12,817 nt of DNA from an uncultured Eubacteriales bacterium (GCA_900549105.1 URND01000086.1:1-12817), one strand, 5' to 3'. Counted from the first letter of the stretch, positions 1-6,311 are shown. Notes: generated from the sequence alone by a model not told the origin. Made by a program: numbers and translations.

Positions 1-1226
1 GTGGAAAGGCCCACGCTGGCATCCACCAGTTCCGCACAATGTTTTGGATTTGCCGTAATTCCCTCGATGCAGTTATCATTCAGCGTTCCCGCCGCACGTC
101 CAAGAGTCTCAATGGATTCAAAAAGGTTATAAAAAACAACCGGCTCGAAGGCATTTAATTCAAGCTGTCCGGCCTCCGCCGCCATAGTAATCGTAAAATC
201 ATTTCCGATAATATTAAAAGCCACCTGGGACACAACTTCCGGGATAACCGGATTGATTTTTCCCGGCATAATGGATGAACCGTTCTGCCGGGCCGGAAGA
301 TTAATTTCCTCGAATCCCGTCTTGGGCCCGCTGCTTAAAAGACGCAAATCGTTGCACATTTTGGACAGATTTACCGCACAGGTTTTCAAAGCCGCCGACA
401 CGCTGACAAAGCCGTCCAGATTTTGTGTGGCGTCAAACAAATCGTCCGCCATAACAAAATTCTCCCCGGTAACCATACTGATATTGGAACAGATATTTTC
501 GAGATATATCGGGCTCACATTGATGCATGAACCAATAGCGGTTCCGCCCATATTCAAAATGCGCATAAACTGTTTTGTCGCTTCAATCCGTTCAATATCC
601 CGTTTAAGCACAGAGGCATAGGCATGAAAAGACTGGCCCAAACGCATCGGAACCGCATCCTGAAGCTGGGTCCGGCCCATCTTTAAAATAGGGTCAAACT
701 CTCTGGATTTATCCATCAAACTGTCATGCAGTCTCCGCAGTTTCACCAGCATCGATTCCATCAAAACAAGAGTTGTAAGTTTCCCCGCACTCGGAATGAC
801 ATCATTGGTGGACTGGGCCATATTGACATGGTCATTTGGATGAACCAGCGAATAGTCACCCTTCACGCCGCCCAACAGCTCAATGGCCCGATTGGCAATG
901 ACTTCATTGGCATTCATGTTTGCCGAAGTTCCCGCGCCTCCCTGAATGGCATCCACAATAAATTCTTTTTTAAAATGTCCCTCGATAATCTCATCGCAGA
1001 CCCTGATAACAGCCTCTGCAATATTCGCTTCCAACTGTCCCGCATCCCGGTTTGTGATTGCTGAAGCTTTTTTTAGTTTTGCCATACTTTTAATAAATTC
1101 CGAATGTAATGGCCGATAGGTAATTGGAAAATTCTGCCGTGCCCGCAGTGCCTGAACTCCATAATACGCCGTCACCGGAACTTCCATTTGACCAATCGAA
1201 TCCGCTTCCGTCCGCATCTTTTCCAT
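1..1226 (-). CDS. aspA: Aspartate ammonia-lyase (partial, 3' end outside window)
   Basis: This enzyme reversibly deaminates L-aspartate to fumarate and ammonia in the cytoplasm. About 408 codons are present; the family is near 470 residues, so roughly 60 C-terminal residues lie outside the window. The N-terminus VPVTAYYGVQALRA (residues 16-29), the QGGAGTSANMNANE stretch (95-108), HPNDHVNMAQSTND (129-142), KMGRTQLQDAVP (182-193) and the signature loop GSSIMPGKINPV (316-327) follow AspA closely. The loop carries the expected catalytic serine near 318. Conserved GITAN near 389-393 also favours AspA over class II fumarase. The ATG at 1226 has an AGGAGG site at 1236-1241, nine bases upstream. The gene is divergent from an Lrp/AsnC regulator, which suggests amino-acid-responsive control of aspartate use. 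Product recognition is secure; regulation is inferred. Confidence 0.95.
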   Translation of the reverse strand, partial: MEKMRTEADSIGQMEVPVTAYYGVQALRARQNFPITYRPLHSEFIKSMAKLKKASAITNRDAGQLEANIAEAVIRVCDEIIEGHFKKEFIVDAIQGGAGTSANMNANEVIANRAIELLGGVKGDYSLVHPNDHVNMAQSTNDVIPSAGKLTTLVLMESMLVKLRRLHDSLMDKSREFDPILKMGRTQLQDAVPMRLGQSFHAYASVLKRDIERIEATKQFMRILNMGGTAIGSCINVSPIYLENICSNISMVTGENFVMADDLFDATQNLDGFVSVSAALKTCAVNLSKMCNDLRLLSSGPKTGFEEINLPARQNGSSIMPGKINPVIPEVVSQVAFNIIGNDFTITMAAEAGQLELNAFEPVVFYNLFESIETLGRAAGTLNDNCIEGITANPKHCAELVDASVGLS

Positions 1227-1320
1227 TGAATTTTTCCTCCTGACAATTTCAAATAATCCTTTCTATGCCATCAAGATACACCTAAAAATTCATAAAGTAA
1301 ACAGCTTTCCCAAAGATGTG

Positions 1321-1348
1321 AAAATAAAGCGTTTTCCCCGAATTTCAA
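1321..1348 (-). promoter_or_regulatory. Candidate aspA promoter
   Basis: On the minus strand TTGAAA (1343-1348) and TATTTT (1321-1326) are separated by 16 bases, about 95 bases before the aspA start. The -10 match is moderate. The -35 overlaps the left arm of the proximal dyad, so a bound regulator would cover it. Confidence 0.4.
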
Positions 1349-1397
1349 CTTTTATTTTTTAAGTTCAACAAAAAAAGACTTTATTTTTGAAAGTCTT
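1344..1397. promoter_or_regulatory. Two dyad elements between divergent aspA and Lrp/AsnC genes (candidate operators)
   Basis: Dyad 1 (1344-1368) has arms TTCAACTT and AAGTTCAA with one mismatched pair around a 9-base T-rich centre. Dyad 2 (1375-1397) has perfect 8-base arms AAGACTTT and AAAGTCTT around ATTTTTG. Their centres (1356 and 1386) are 30 bases apart, about three helical turns, so both lie on one DNA face. Lrp-family octamers typically bind phased AT-rich dyads beside their own gene. Assigning these to the neighbouring regulator is inference. Confidence 0.5.
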
Positions 1398-1410
1398 GAC
1401 CGAAAGTTTA

Positions 1411-1439
1411 TTGCATTTTGGAACCTATTCAAGTATACT
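1411..1439 (+). promoter_or_regulatory. Promoter of the Lrp/AsnC-mscL operon
   Basis: TTGCAT (1411-1416) and TATACT (1434-1439) are spaced by 17 bases, a good sigma-A match, about 48 bases upstream of the regulator's ATG. Dyad 2 ends 13 bases upstream of the -35, a position suited to activation or autoregulation. Confidence 0.7.
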
Positions 1440-1487
1440 TTATTAAGTAGATTTTCTATTTTTTACAAAAGAAAAGGAGATTGGTTT

Positions 1488-1931
1488 ATGGACCAGATTG
1501 ATGCAAAACTCATAATGCTATTGCAGCAAAATGCCCGTGTCTCTCTGAAAGAACTGGCAAAAGAAGTTTTCCTCACTACTCCGGCCGTATCCGCCCGCAT
1601 TGAAAAATTGGAAAAAGAAGGCGTCATCACCGGGTACAGCGCAAAAACCAATCCAGTCAAACTTGGCTATCACATTATCGCTTTTATTAATCTGGAACTG
1701 CCTCCGACACAGAAGAAGGTTTTCTATCCATTCATTGAACACATTCCGAATGTCATTGAATGTAATTGCGTTACCGGCGCCTATTCCATGTTAATGAAAG
1801 TTGCCTTCCCAAGTACCATTGAACTGGAAACTTTTATCGGAAGACTTCAGAAATTTGGTAAAACGCAGACTCAAATTGTTTTTTCAACCCCGGTTCAGCC
1901 GAGGGGTTTAAATATTCAATCAAAAGATTAA
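1488..1931 (+). CDS. Lrp/AsnC-family transcriptional regulator
   Basis: This is a 147-residue feast/famine regulator. Residues 1-50 form the winged HTH: MDQIDAKLIMLLQQNAR, then KELAKEVFLTTPAVSARIEKL, then the GVITGY wing. Residues 60-140 form the RAM ligand and oligomerisation domain, with the typical VTGAYSMLMKV strand at 95-105. Length is normal for the family. ATG 1488 has AGGAGA (1475-1480) seven bases upstream. It is divergent from aspA and 11 bases ahead of mscL, whose AAGGAGG site fills the gap, so the two are co-transcribed. Such proteins sense amino acids; aspartate or a related amino acid is a reasonable but unproven ligand given the divergent aspA. The family assignment is secure, the regulon is not. 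Confidence 0.93.
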   Translation: MDQIDAKLIMLLQQNARVSLKELAKEVFLTTPAVSARIEKLEKEGVITGYSAKTNPVKLGYHIIAFINLELPPTQKKVFYPFIEHIPNVIECNCVTGAYSMLMKVAFPSTIELETFIGRLQKFGKTQTQIVFSTPVQPRGLNIQSKD

Positions 1932-1942
1932 GGAGGATACTT

Positions 1943-2338
1943 ATGAGAAAATTTATTGAAGAATTCAAAGCATTTGCTCTTCGCGGCAATGTCATGGACA
2001 TGGCTATCGGTGTTTTAATCGCCGGCGCTTTCTCGGGAATCATCACATCGCTGACTGAAAATTTCATCAATCCGGTTATTTCGATGATTATGAGCGGCGC
2101 AACCTACACATCGGAAGATATTTCCGGATTTGCTACAAATTTCATCGGCTCAGTCATCAACTTCTTCATCACAGCTCTTATTCTGTTCTGCCTGTTAAAA
2201 GCTGTAAACAAGCTTATGTCTATTGGACATAAAGAAGAGGCTCCGGCTGCTCCGACAACCAAAACCTGTCCTTACTGCAAGAGTGAAATCGACATCGAAG
2301 CTACCCGCTGTCCTCACTGCACATCTGAACTTCAGTAA
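1943..2338 (+). CDS. mscL: Large-conductance mechanosensitive channel with C-terminal zinc ribbon
   Basis: This homopentameric membrane channel opens under hypo-osmotic tension to release solutes. Residues 1-14 (MRKFIEEFKAFALR) are the amphipathic N-terminal helix. GNVMDMAIGVLIAGAFSGII begins TM1 (about 15-45) with the conserved GNVxDxAxGV motif. A short extracellular loop follows (about 48-64), then TM2 (about 66-90). After the KEEAPAAP linker the family usually has a short helical bundle (LLxEIRDLL type). Here there is a four-cysteine ribbon instead: C109-PY-C112 and C123-PH-C126. At 131 residues it is slightly short. I recall similar zinc-ribbon MscL tails in Lachnospiraceae. It is downstream of the Lrp gene in one operon. 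Confidence 0.95.
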   Translation: MRKFIEEFKAFALRGNVMDMAIGVLIAGAFSGIITSLTENFINPVISMIMSGATYTSEDISGFATNFIGSVINFFITALILFCLLKAVNKLMSIGHKEEAPAAPTTKTCPYCKSEIDIEATRCPHCTSELQ

Positions 2339-2348
2339 TAAATAGTTA

Positions 2349-2384
2349 AAGGGCTCCGAACACATCGAAGCCCTCCATTTTTTC
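2349..2384. terminator. Terminator between convergent mscL and the minus-strand unit
   Basis: Arms AGGGCTCCGA (2350-2359) and TCGAAGCCCT (2365-2374) pair with one mismatch around ACACA, followed on the plus strand by TTTTTT (2378-2383). It ends mscL transcription. The minus-strand side has a weaker T-rich tail, so it may also serve the convergent gene whose stop lies at 2384. Confidence 0.85.
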
Positions 2385-2809
2385 TACTCCGAAAATCTTC
2401 GGGGATAATAAAAATCATTTTCCTCCAGATTTTCAATATTTTCGCTGACCCATGGCTGGCCGCGCCGGACACGGAATAGCTGCATCTCAAACTTCTCTCC
2501 CCGATAGACAAAAGTAAGCGCATCCTCTATCCGGCCCTTTTTTACCTTAAATTCTGTGATATATTTCCATGGAATCAAAGCCGAATCTCCCTCCAGCTTT
2601 TTTCCGTTGGTTTCAAAAACTCCAAAATATTCTCTGGAAAAATAGAACAAATAATTCCGTGTCTGATAATAGGAAACTCCCTTATGGCGGAGAACCTGCA
2701 AAAGCAGAGTCTTCTTCCAGTTTACCTGTATCTTCGTGTGCCCCGGAACAATATTATGATGATAATACAGTCTCCGCTCCATAATAATCTGATTCACCAA
2801 ATCCATCAT
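2384..2809 (-). CDS. Uncharacterised 141-residue protein, possible bacterial PH-like fold
   Basis: I do not recognise a named family. The protein is soluble, with no signal peptide or membrane span. Its C-terminal two thirds alternates short strands: LFYFSREYFGVFETN, ALIPWKYITEFKVKKG, ALTFVYRGEKFEMQLFRVRRG. It ends in a likely helix, PWVSENIENLEEN. The IPWKYITEFKV pattern with a closing helix resembles bacterial PH-like domains, but that is only a fold guess. ATG 2809 (MMD) has GAGGGG at 2820-2825, ten bases upstream. It lies 29 bases behind the SseB-like gene and is the last gene of the unit. Confidence 0.75.
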   Translation of the reverse strand: MMDLVNQIIMERRLYYHHNIVPGHTKIQVNWKKTLLLQVLRHKGVSYYQTRNYLFYFSREYFGVFETNGKKLEGDSALIPWKYITEFKVKKGRIEDALTFVYRGEKFEMQLFRVRRGQPWVSENIENLEENDFYYPRRFSE

Positions 2810-2838
2810 TTAAACTATACCCCTCGCCAATGAAAATA

Positions 2839-3591
2839 TCAGGCCTGCATCCTCCGTCCGATTTTTAACGGAAGGTTGACCCCAATCGGATTCACGATAA
2901 TCCCTGCCGCATCCTTTGGCAAAAGACGCGAAATCTTCTCCGGTGTTACCACCGCCGTGCCAAATTTCGAATTCTGATTCATTACCTGGAACTTCTGAAA
3001 TTCCTGGGCATCCGTAAAAATCGGCAGCATGGTTTTCCCATCCTTCTGTTTTAAAATGACAATGCCCTTATCCTCACGAACCGCAATGATAAACGAACCC
3101 TCATTATAATGGGCCAGCAATTCCTCCTGAAGTTCCTCAAGCTCCTCTGTCAGCCTATTTTGTGGTTTACTGCGTAATTCCTGCATAAAATAAAGCGCTG
3201 TCAAGTGAAACTCCCGGTTTTCAACCTTAACCATCCCCTCCGGAAGCTTCTGATTCTCCGCCCGCCGAACCAGCTCGTTCAACTGAAAAGCAATTTGAAT
3301 ATCCGTCCCTTTATTGACGACCAGACAGTTAACGCCCAACAGATAGAGGCTTGCATAAAAAGCCAGGAAACTTTTTCTTTCAATCTTTATCACCTGCGCC
3401 GGATTTCCCGAAGCCGTAAGATGCTCCGCCTCCTGTTCCGCATCCTCTTTATTATAGAAGACAAAAATTTCATCATCATAACTTTCCGAATCGCACAGCA
3501 CAAAAGGCATGCGGGTACATTTAGAGTAAAGCACATAAACAACATCCTGCTTCTGCAATTGTATTAATGTCTTTTCTTTAAGTCCACTCAT
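2839..3591 (-). CDS. SseB-family protein with two SseB-like domains
   Basis: This is a 250-residue cytoplasmic protein. Residues about 165-245 match the SseB domain: GSFIIAV, MLPIFTDAQEFQKF (188-201) and AAGIIVNPIGVNLPL (228-242). The N-terminal half (about 16-96) has the same order: MPFVLCD, EIFVFYNKEDAEQEAEHL, FLAFYASLYLLGVNCLVVN. That suggests a diverged duplicate of the domain. An acidic helical linker, LTEELEELQEELL (147-159), joins them. SseB was named for enhanced serine sensitivity and its biochemical role is not established. AGAGAGG precedes the ATG. The 16-base gap to the [2Fe-2S] gene implies one transcript. Confidence 0.85.
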   Translation of the reverse strand: MSGLKEKTLIQLQKQDVVYVLYSKCTRMPFVLCDSESYDDEIFVFYNKEDAEQEAEHLTASGNPAQVIKIERKSFLAFYASLYLLGVNCLVVNKGTDIQIAFQLNELVRRAENQKLPEGMVKVENREFHLTALYFMQELRSKPQNRLTEELEELQEELLAHYNEGSFIIAVREDKGIVILKQKDGKTMLPIFTDAQEFQKFQVMNQNSKFGTAVVTPEKISRLLPKDAAGIIVNPIGVNLPLKIGRRMQA

Positions 3592-3607
3592 TTTTATTTA
3601 CCTCTCT

Positions 3608-3787
3608 TTAATCCGCAAGTAATTTTTTCATCAGTTTTTTAACTTTTTTCTTACATTTTCCACAGGCTTTTCCCGCCTTTGTTGCCTTTTTTATATCTTT
3701 AAAGCAGGCTGCCCCGTCAGCCACAGCATCTGCAATATCACCTTTTGTCACATGATAGCAGGAACAGATTTCTTTTTTACGATTCAT
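3608..3787 (-). CDS. BFD-like [2Fe-2S]-binding protein, 59 residues
   Basis: Translating the minus strand from ATG 3787 gives a 59-residue protein. The N-terminus carries C8-S-C10, followed by YHVTKGDIADAVADGA, and the end carries C42-GK-C45. This CxC...CxxC spacing with the VTxGDIxxAV helix is the bacterioferritin-associated ferredoxin-type [2Fe-2S] domain, also found on NirB-like and other redox proteins. C28 is additional. The tail is strongly basic (KKKVKKLMKKLL). GGAGG lies ten bases upstream of the ATG. It sits between the FGGY kinase and the SseB-like gene with no terminator on either side, so it is probably in the FMN-riboswitch unit. The electron partner is unknown. Confidence 0.88.
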   Translation of the reverse strand: MNRKKEICSCYHVTKGDIADAVADGAACFKDIKKATKAGKACGKCKKKVKKLMKKLLAD

Positions 3788-3852
3788 AATGTCTATACCT
3801 CCGTCAATATTGCGTCCTAATCCACTTCGCCATTCCTATTCTACCACAGGAA

Positions 3853-5418
3853 TTAATTTTCCGATAGTGGGTTCTGCACACGGATTTTCTCCAACAGGTC
3901 AAATACCGGCCCCATATTCTGTTTGAGAAGTTGTTTTTGAACCTGATATAACTCCCGATATTTTTCCGTATTCTCTTTTTCCGGATAATAGGTCTTTTTA
4001 ATTTCCAGATAACCTTCCAAACGCTCCTTAATCTCCGAAATATCTCCAACCGCATAGGCGCCGAACATACAGTTAATCGCCACTGCGCCTCCGGCATTTT
4101 TGAAGGTAATGACCTTGCTGTCCAGCATATCCGATTTCATTTGATTCCACAAATCATCTCTGCTGCCGCCCTCAGTAATCGCAATGCGGCTCAAATCCAC
4201 TCCCGCACCTCTGTAAATATCTGTAATTTCCATATAATCATAGCCAATCGCTTCCAAAACCGCCCGCCAAAGTACCTCCTGATTCGTATCCAGAGTCATA
4301 TTTAAAAAACAGCCGCAGGCATTGGCGCTCTCGCCCATTCCCCCTGTCAGATAAGGCAAAAACAACACGCCGTTTGCGCCGACAGGAATTTTCCCGGCCC
4401 CGGCGCTCAATTCCTGATAATAATCACCATCTTCTTCTTTTTTGCAAATATTATCTTTATACCACCGCAGGGCCAGACCGCCGGTACGGATAAATCCCCA
4501 ATAAAAATAGGTGCCCGGCAAAGAACCGCTGTTAAAAATGAGTCCGCTGCCCTTCCGGCTCAATTCCGGCACAATGCCGCCGGTAGACACACAAAACATG
4601 GAACAGGTTCCGGCCACGTCCACAGCATGCCCTGCCTCCAAAATCCCGCTGCCAATCATAGACTGCATCGTATCCCCGGCCCCGGCGCAGATTGGAATTC
4701 CCGCCGGGAGCCCGGTTTCCTCTGCGGATTCTTCAGTCAGACGACCGATAATATCCCATGGCCGGACAATTTTCGGCATATATTTGATATCCAAATCCAG
4801 AAGCTCCAACTGCTCCTTTGACCACTCCTTTGTATAAACATTATATCCAAGCCCCCAGCCCGACATGGCGCCCCAGTCGATAAACATTTCATCTGCGGAA
4901 AGCCCTGCCAGATGGGCCAGAATATAAGGCGCATTGTGAATAAATTTGGCGCCCTTTTCCTGAAAAGCTTTGCTGTTTTTAAGGAACCACCGGGCAAACA
5001 TGGCCGGAAACATGCAGTTTGCTTCCGCATTTCCGGTCTCACGCCCCCAAATATCCAAATCCATGGCATTTATCTTCTGAACATCCTTTGCTGTTCTGGA
5101 ATCCAGATAATTTATATAAGGTGTGATTGCATTGCCCGCACTGTCCACTCCGGCAATACCGCAGATAATCCCGTCGCCCATAATAGACTGAATACCATTG
5201 ACATCAAGCCCCTTCGCCCCCATCTGTTCCGAACATTCTCTCATACATTCTTTCGTTATTCGCAAATATTCATCCACACCCATTTCTACCCATCCCGGAT
5301 TCGGATAAAACAGCGTCGTCGGCTTGCTGGCCGAAGCCACACATTCCATCGCCTCATTGCAAATCACAACTTTGACACTCTGCGTGCCCGCATCAAATCC
5401 CACATAATATTTTTCCAT
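3853..5418 (-). CDS. FGGY-family carbohydrate kinase (xylulokinase-like) under an FMN riboswitch
   Basis: This is a 521-residue ATP-dependent sugar or polyol kinase. The N-terminal phosphate loop VGFDAGTQSVK (6-16) and the substrate-side YLDSRT (104-109) are present. So are AGAGDTMQSMIGSG (245-258), holding the presumed catalytic Asp249, and the FGGY C-terminal signature LFLPYLTGGMGES (352-364). The nucleotide-binding ITEGGSRDDLWNQMKSD lies at 414-430. Length fits the family at 480-530. Overall character is xylulokinase-like, but substrate cannot be assigned: xylulose, ribulose, ribitol and other polyols are all possible. ATG 5418 has GGGAG nine bases upstream. The leader is a complete FMN riboswitch with its own promoter, so low FMN should raise expression. 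No isomerase, dehydrogenase or sugar transporter is adjacent, which is unusual for a catabolic sugar kinase. Confidence 0.93.
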   Translation of the reverse strand: MEKYYVGFDAGTQSVKVVICNEAMECVASASKPTTLFYPNPGWVEMGVDEYLRITKECMRECSEQMGAKGLDVNGIQSIMGDGIICGIAGVDSAGNAITPYINYLDSRTAKDVQKINAMDLDIWGRETGNAEANCMFPAMFARWFLKNSKAFQEKGAKFIHNAPYILAHLAGLSADEMFIDWGAMSGWGLGYNVYTKEWSKEQLELLDLDIKYMPKIVRPWDIIGRLTEESAEETGLPAGIPICAGAGDTMQSMIGSGILEAGHAVDVAGTCSMFCVSTGGIVPELSRKGSGLIFNSGSLPGTYFYWGFIRTGGLALRWYKDNICKKEEDGDYYQELSAGAGKIPVGANGVLFLPYLTGGMGESANACGCFLNMTLDTNQEVLWRAVLEAIGYDYMEITDIYRGAGVDLSRIAITEGGSRDDLWNQMKSDMLDSKVITFKNAGGAVAINCMFGAYAVGDISEIKERLEGYLEIKKTYYPEKENTEKYRELYQVQKQLLKQNMGPVFDLLEKIRVQNPLSEN

Positions 5419-5461
5419 AAACCCCTGCTCCCTTCCGTTATCAAGCGCTGCTTTTTCGCAA

Positions 5462-5498
5462 ACAAAAAAGCCCTGAATATATCCATACTCAGAGCTTT
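5462..5498 (-). terminator. Riboswitch expression-platform terminator
   Basis: On the minus strand AAAGCTCTGA (5489-5498) pairs with TCAGGGCTTT (5467-5476), ten pairs including one G-U, around a 12-base loop. It runs into six T residues. It lies between the FMN aptamer and the kinase start, as expected for FMN-dependent premature termination. Confidence 0.92.
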
Positions 5499-5527
5499 AC
5501 AACATCAAAAATAAATACAATATTTAC

Positions 5528-5635
5528 TTTCTTCTCTCATCCAGACTGTACTGTCGGTTTCGGAATCGCACCGAATCATGCCTTACGGCTCGCGGACTTA
5601 CCGCCGGTAGGGACTTTCACCCTGCCCTGAAGAAA
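5528..5635 (-). ncRNA. FMN riboswitch (RFN element)
   Basis: The minus strand carries nearly the whole RFN consensus: AGGGCAGGGTGAAAGTCCC, ACCGGCGGTAAGTCCGCGAG, TTCGGTGCGATTCCGAA, ACCGACAGT and AGTCTGGATGAGAG. The closing helix P1 is TTTCTTC (5629-5635) with GAAGAAA (5528-5534). RFN elements bind FMN and in Bacillota usually cause premature termination of riboflavin biosynthesis or RibU transport genes. Here the next gene is an FGGY kinase. The 8-base TTCAGGGC at the aptamer 5' side (5624-5631) recurs in the terminator 3' arm, giving a plausible antiterminator. Confidence 0.97.
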
Positions 5636-5648
5636 TATCACTGTCTTT

Positions 5649-5677
5649 ATTATACACCACATAAAAACTTTGCACAA
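5649..5677 (-). promoter_or_regulatory. Promoter of the FMN-riboswitch transcript
   Basis: TTGTGC (5672-5677) and a perfect TATAAT (5649-5654) are separated by 17 bases. The predicted start, near 5642, lies a few bases upstream of the aptamer's P1. The leader therefore has its own promoter, independent of the merR gene ending at 5709. Confidence 0.85.
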
Positions 5678-5708
5678 CATTTTTATGGCTGCCTGCCCTC
5701 CAAATGCA

Positions 5709-6167
5709 TCACAATCTATCGCACCACTGATTGACAGCGCTGACAAGCAGGGCGGCACAGCCGGGTACCTCGGCATCATAGTATGCTTTAAACCGCTCAT
5801 CCGCCGTATACATCGAGGCAATCCCCTTATGGATTTCCGGTGAATACTGCTTCAACGTCATACAAAGCCACTCTTTATGGAGTTTCACAATATTTGCCGC
5901 CTCGGCGCTGTCCGCAGAAATATCTTCCCCCACGCCCTTTTTCAGAGCATTTTTTATCTCTTCCTCCAGACCTTTAAAATGCTTCCATTCTTCTTCGGAC
6001 ATATTCAACATCTTCTGATTCGAAGCATCCACTTCGGATTCTCCATAAAACCGATATCCGGCCTCATTCACATATAAGGGCTTCAAAAGCCCAATGGCAT
6101 CATAATAGCGCAGAGTGCGTGCACTCACTCCGGCCAGTTCCGATAATTCTCTGATACTGTAAACCAT
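5709..6167 (-). CDS. MerR-family regulator with TipAS domain, internally shortened
   Basis: This protein has 152 residues; TipAL-type relatives are near 250. Residues 1-42 hold the first half of a MerR HTH (SIRELSELAGVSARTLRYYD, then GLLKP, then AGYRFYG). Residues about 48-150 are a TipAS-type ligand-binding domain (ASNQKMLNMSEEEWKHF, LHKEWLCMTLKQYSPEIHKGIASMY, DERFKAYYD, GCAALLVSAVNQW). The second half of the HTH and the long dimerisation coiled coil are missing between about 46 and 48, and the frame stays open. Either a recent in-frame deletion or a natural short form would explain this. It may bind drug-like ligands without normal DNA binding or dimerisation. Upstream is a classic MerR-type promoter and dyad. 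The start ATG 6167 is preceded by GGGAGG. Confidence 0.85.
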   Translation of the reverse strand: MVYSIRELSELAGVSARTLRYYDAIGLLKPLYVNEAGYRFYGESEVDASNQKMLNMSEEEWKHFKGLEEEIKNALKKGVGEDISADSAEAANIVKLHKEWLCMTLKQYSPEIHKGIASMYTADERFKAYYDAEVPGCAALLVSAVNQWCDRL

Positions 6168-6193
6168 TTTCCCGCCTCCCTTGGTGTAAATTC

Positions 6194-6224
6194 AGCATAT
6201 CCCTTGACGCTGCGTCAAAGTCAA
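6194..6224 (-). promoter_or_regulatory. MerR-type promoter with 19-bp spacer and perfect dyad operator
   Basis: TTGACT (6219-6224) and TATGCT (6194-6199) are spaced by 19 bases. The spacer contains the perfect palindrome TTGACGC-A-GCGTCAA (6204-6218). An over-long spacer filled by a dyad is the hallmark of MerR-family activation by DNA distortion, so this is the probable autoregulatory site of the adjacent gene. Confidence 0.85.
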
Positions 6225-6254
6225 GAAGAAATTTTTTTTTGCAAACTTTTTTCA

Positions 6255-6297
6255 GAAATAAACAAGCCGCCGCACTAAATGAAATCAGCGCAGCGGC
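6255..6297 (-). terminator. Terminator of uraA
   Basis: On the minus strand GCCGCTGCGCT (6287-6297) pairs with AGTGCGGCGGC (6266-6276), 11 pairs with two G-U, around a 10-base loop. It is followed by the T-rich TTGTTTATTTC. It lies 15 bases after the permease stop. Confidence 0.85.
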
Positions 6298-6311
6298 CCG
6301 TCAGCTCCTAT

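Noticed and set aside
3832..3853. ATTCCT...AGGAAT inverted repeat at the kinase stop as a terminator
   Set aside because: The stem is short and AT-rich and no T tract follows; read-through to the [2Fe-2S] gene is more likely.
4912..5514. Long plus-strand frame opposite the FGGY kinase
   Set aside because: It overlaps the kinase N-terminus and its terminator, and its composition is that of an antisense shadow.
6229..6246. T-rich run upstream of merR as a terminator tail
   Set aside because: No hairpin precedes it on the plus strand and no plus-strand gene reads toward it.
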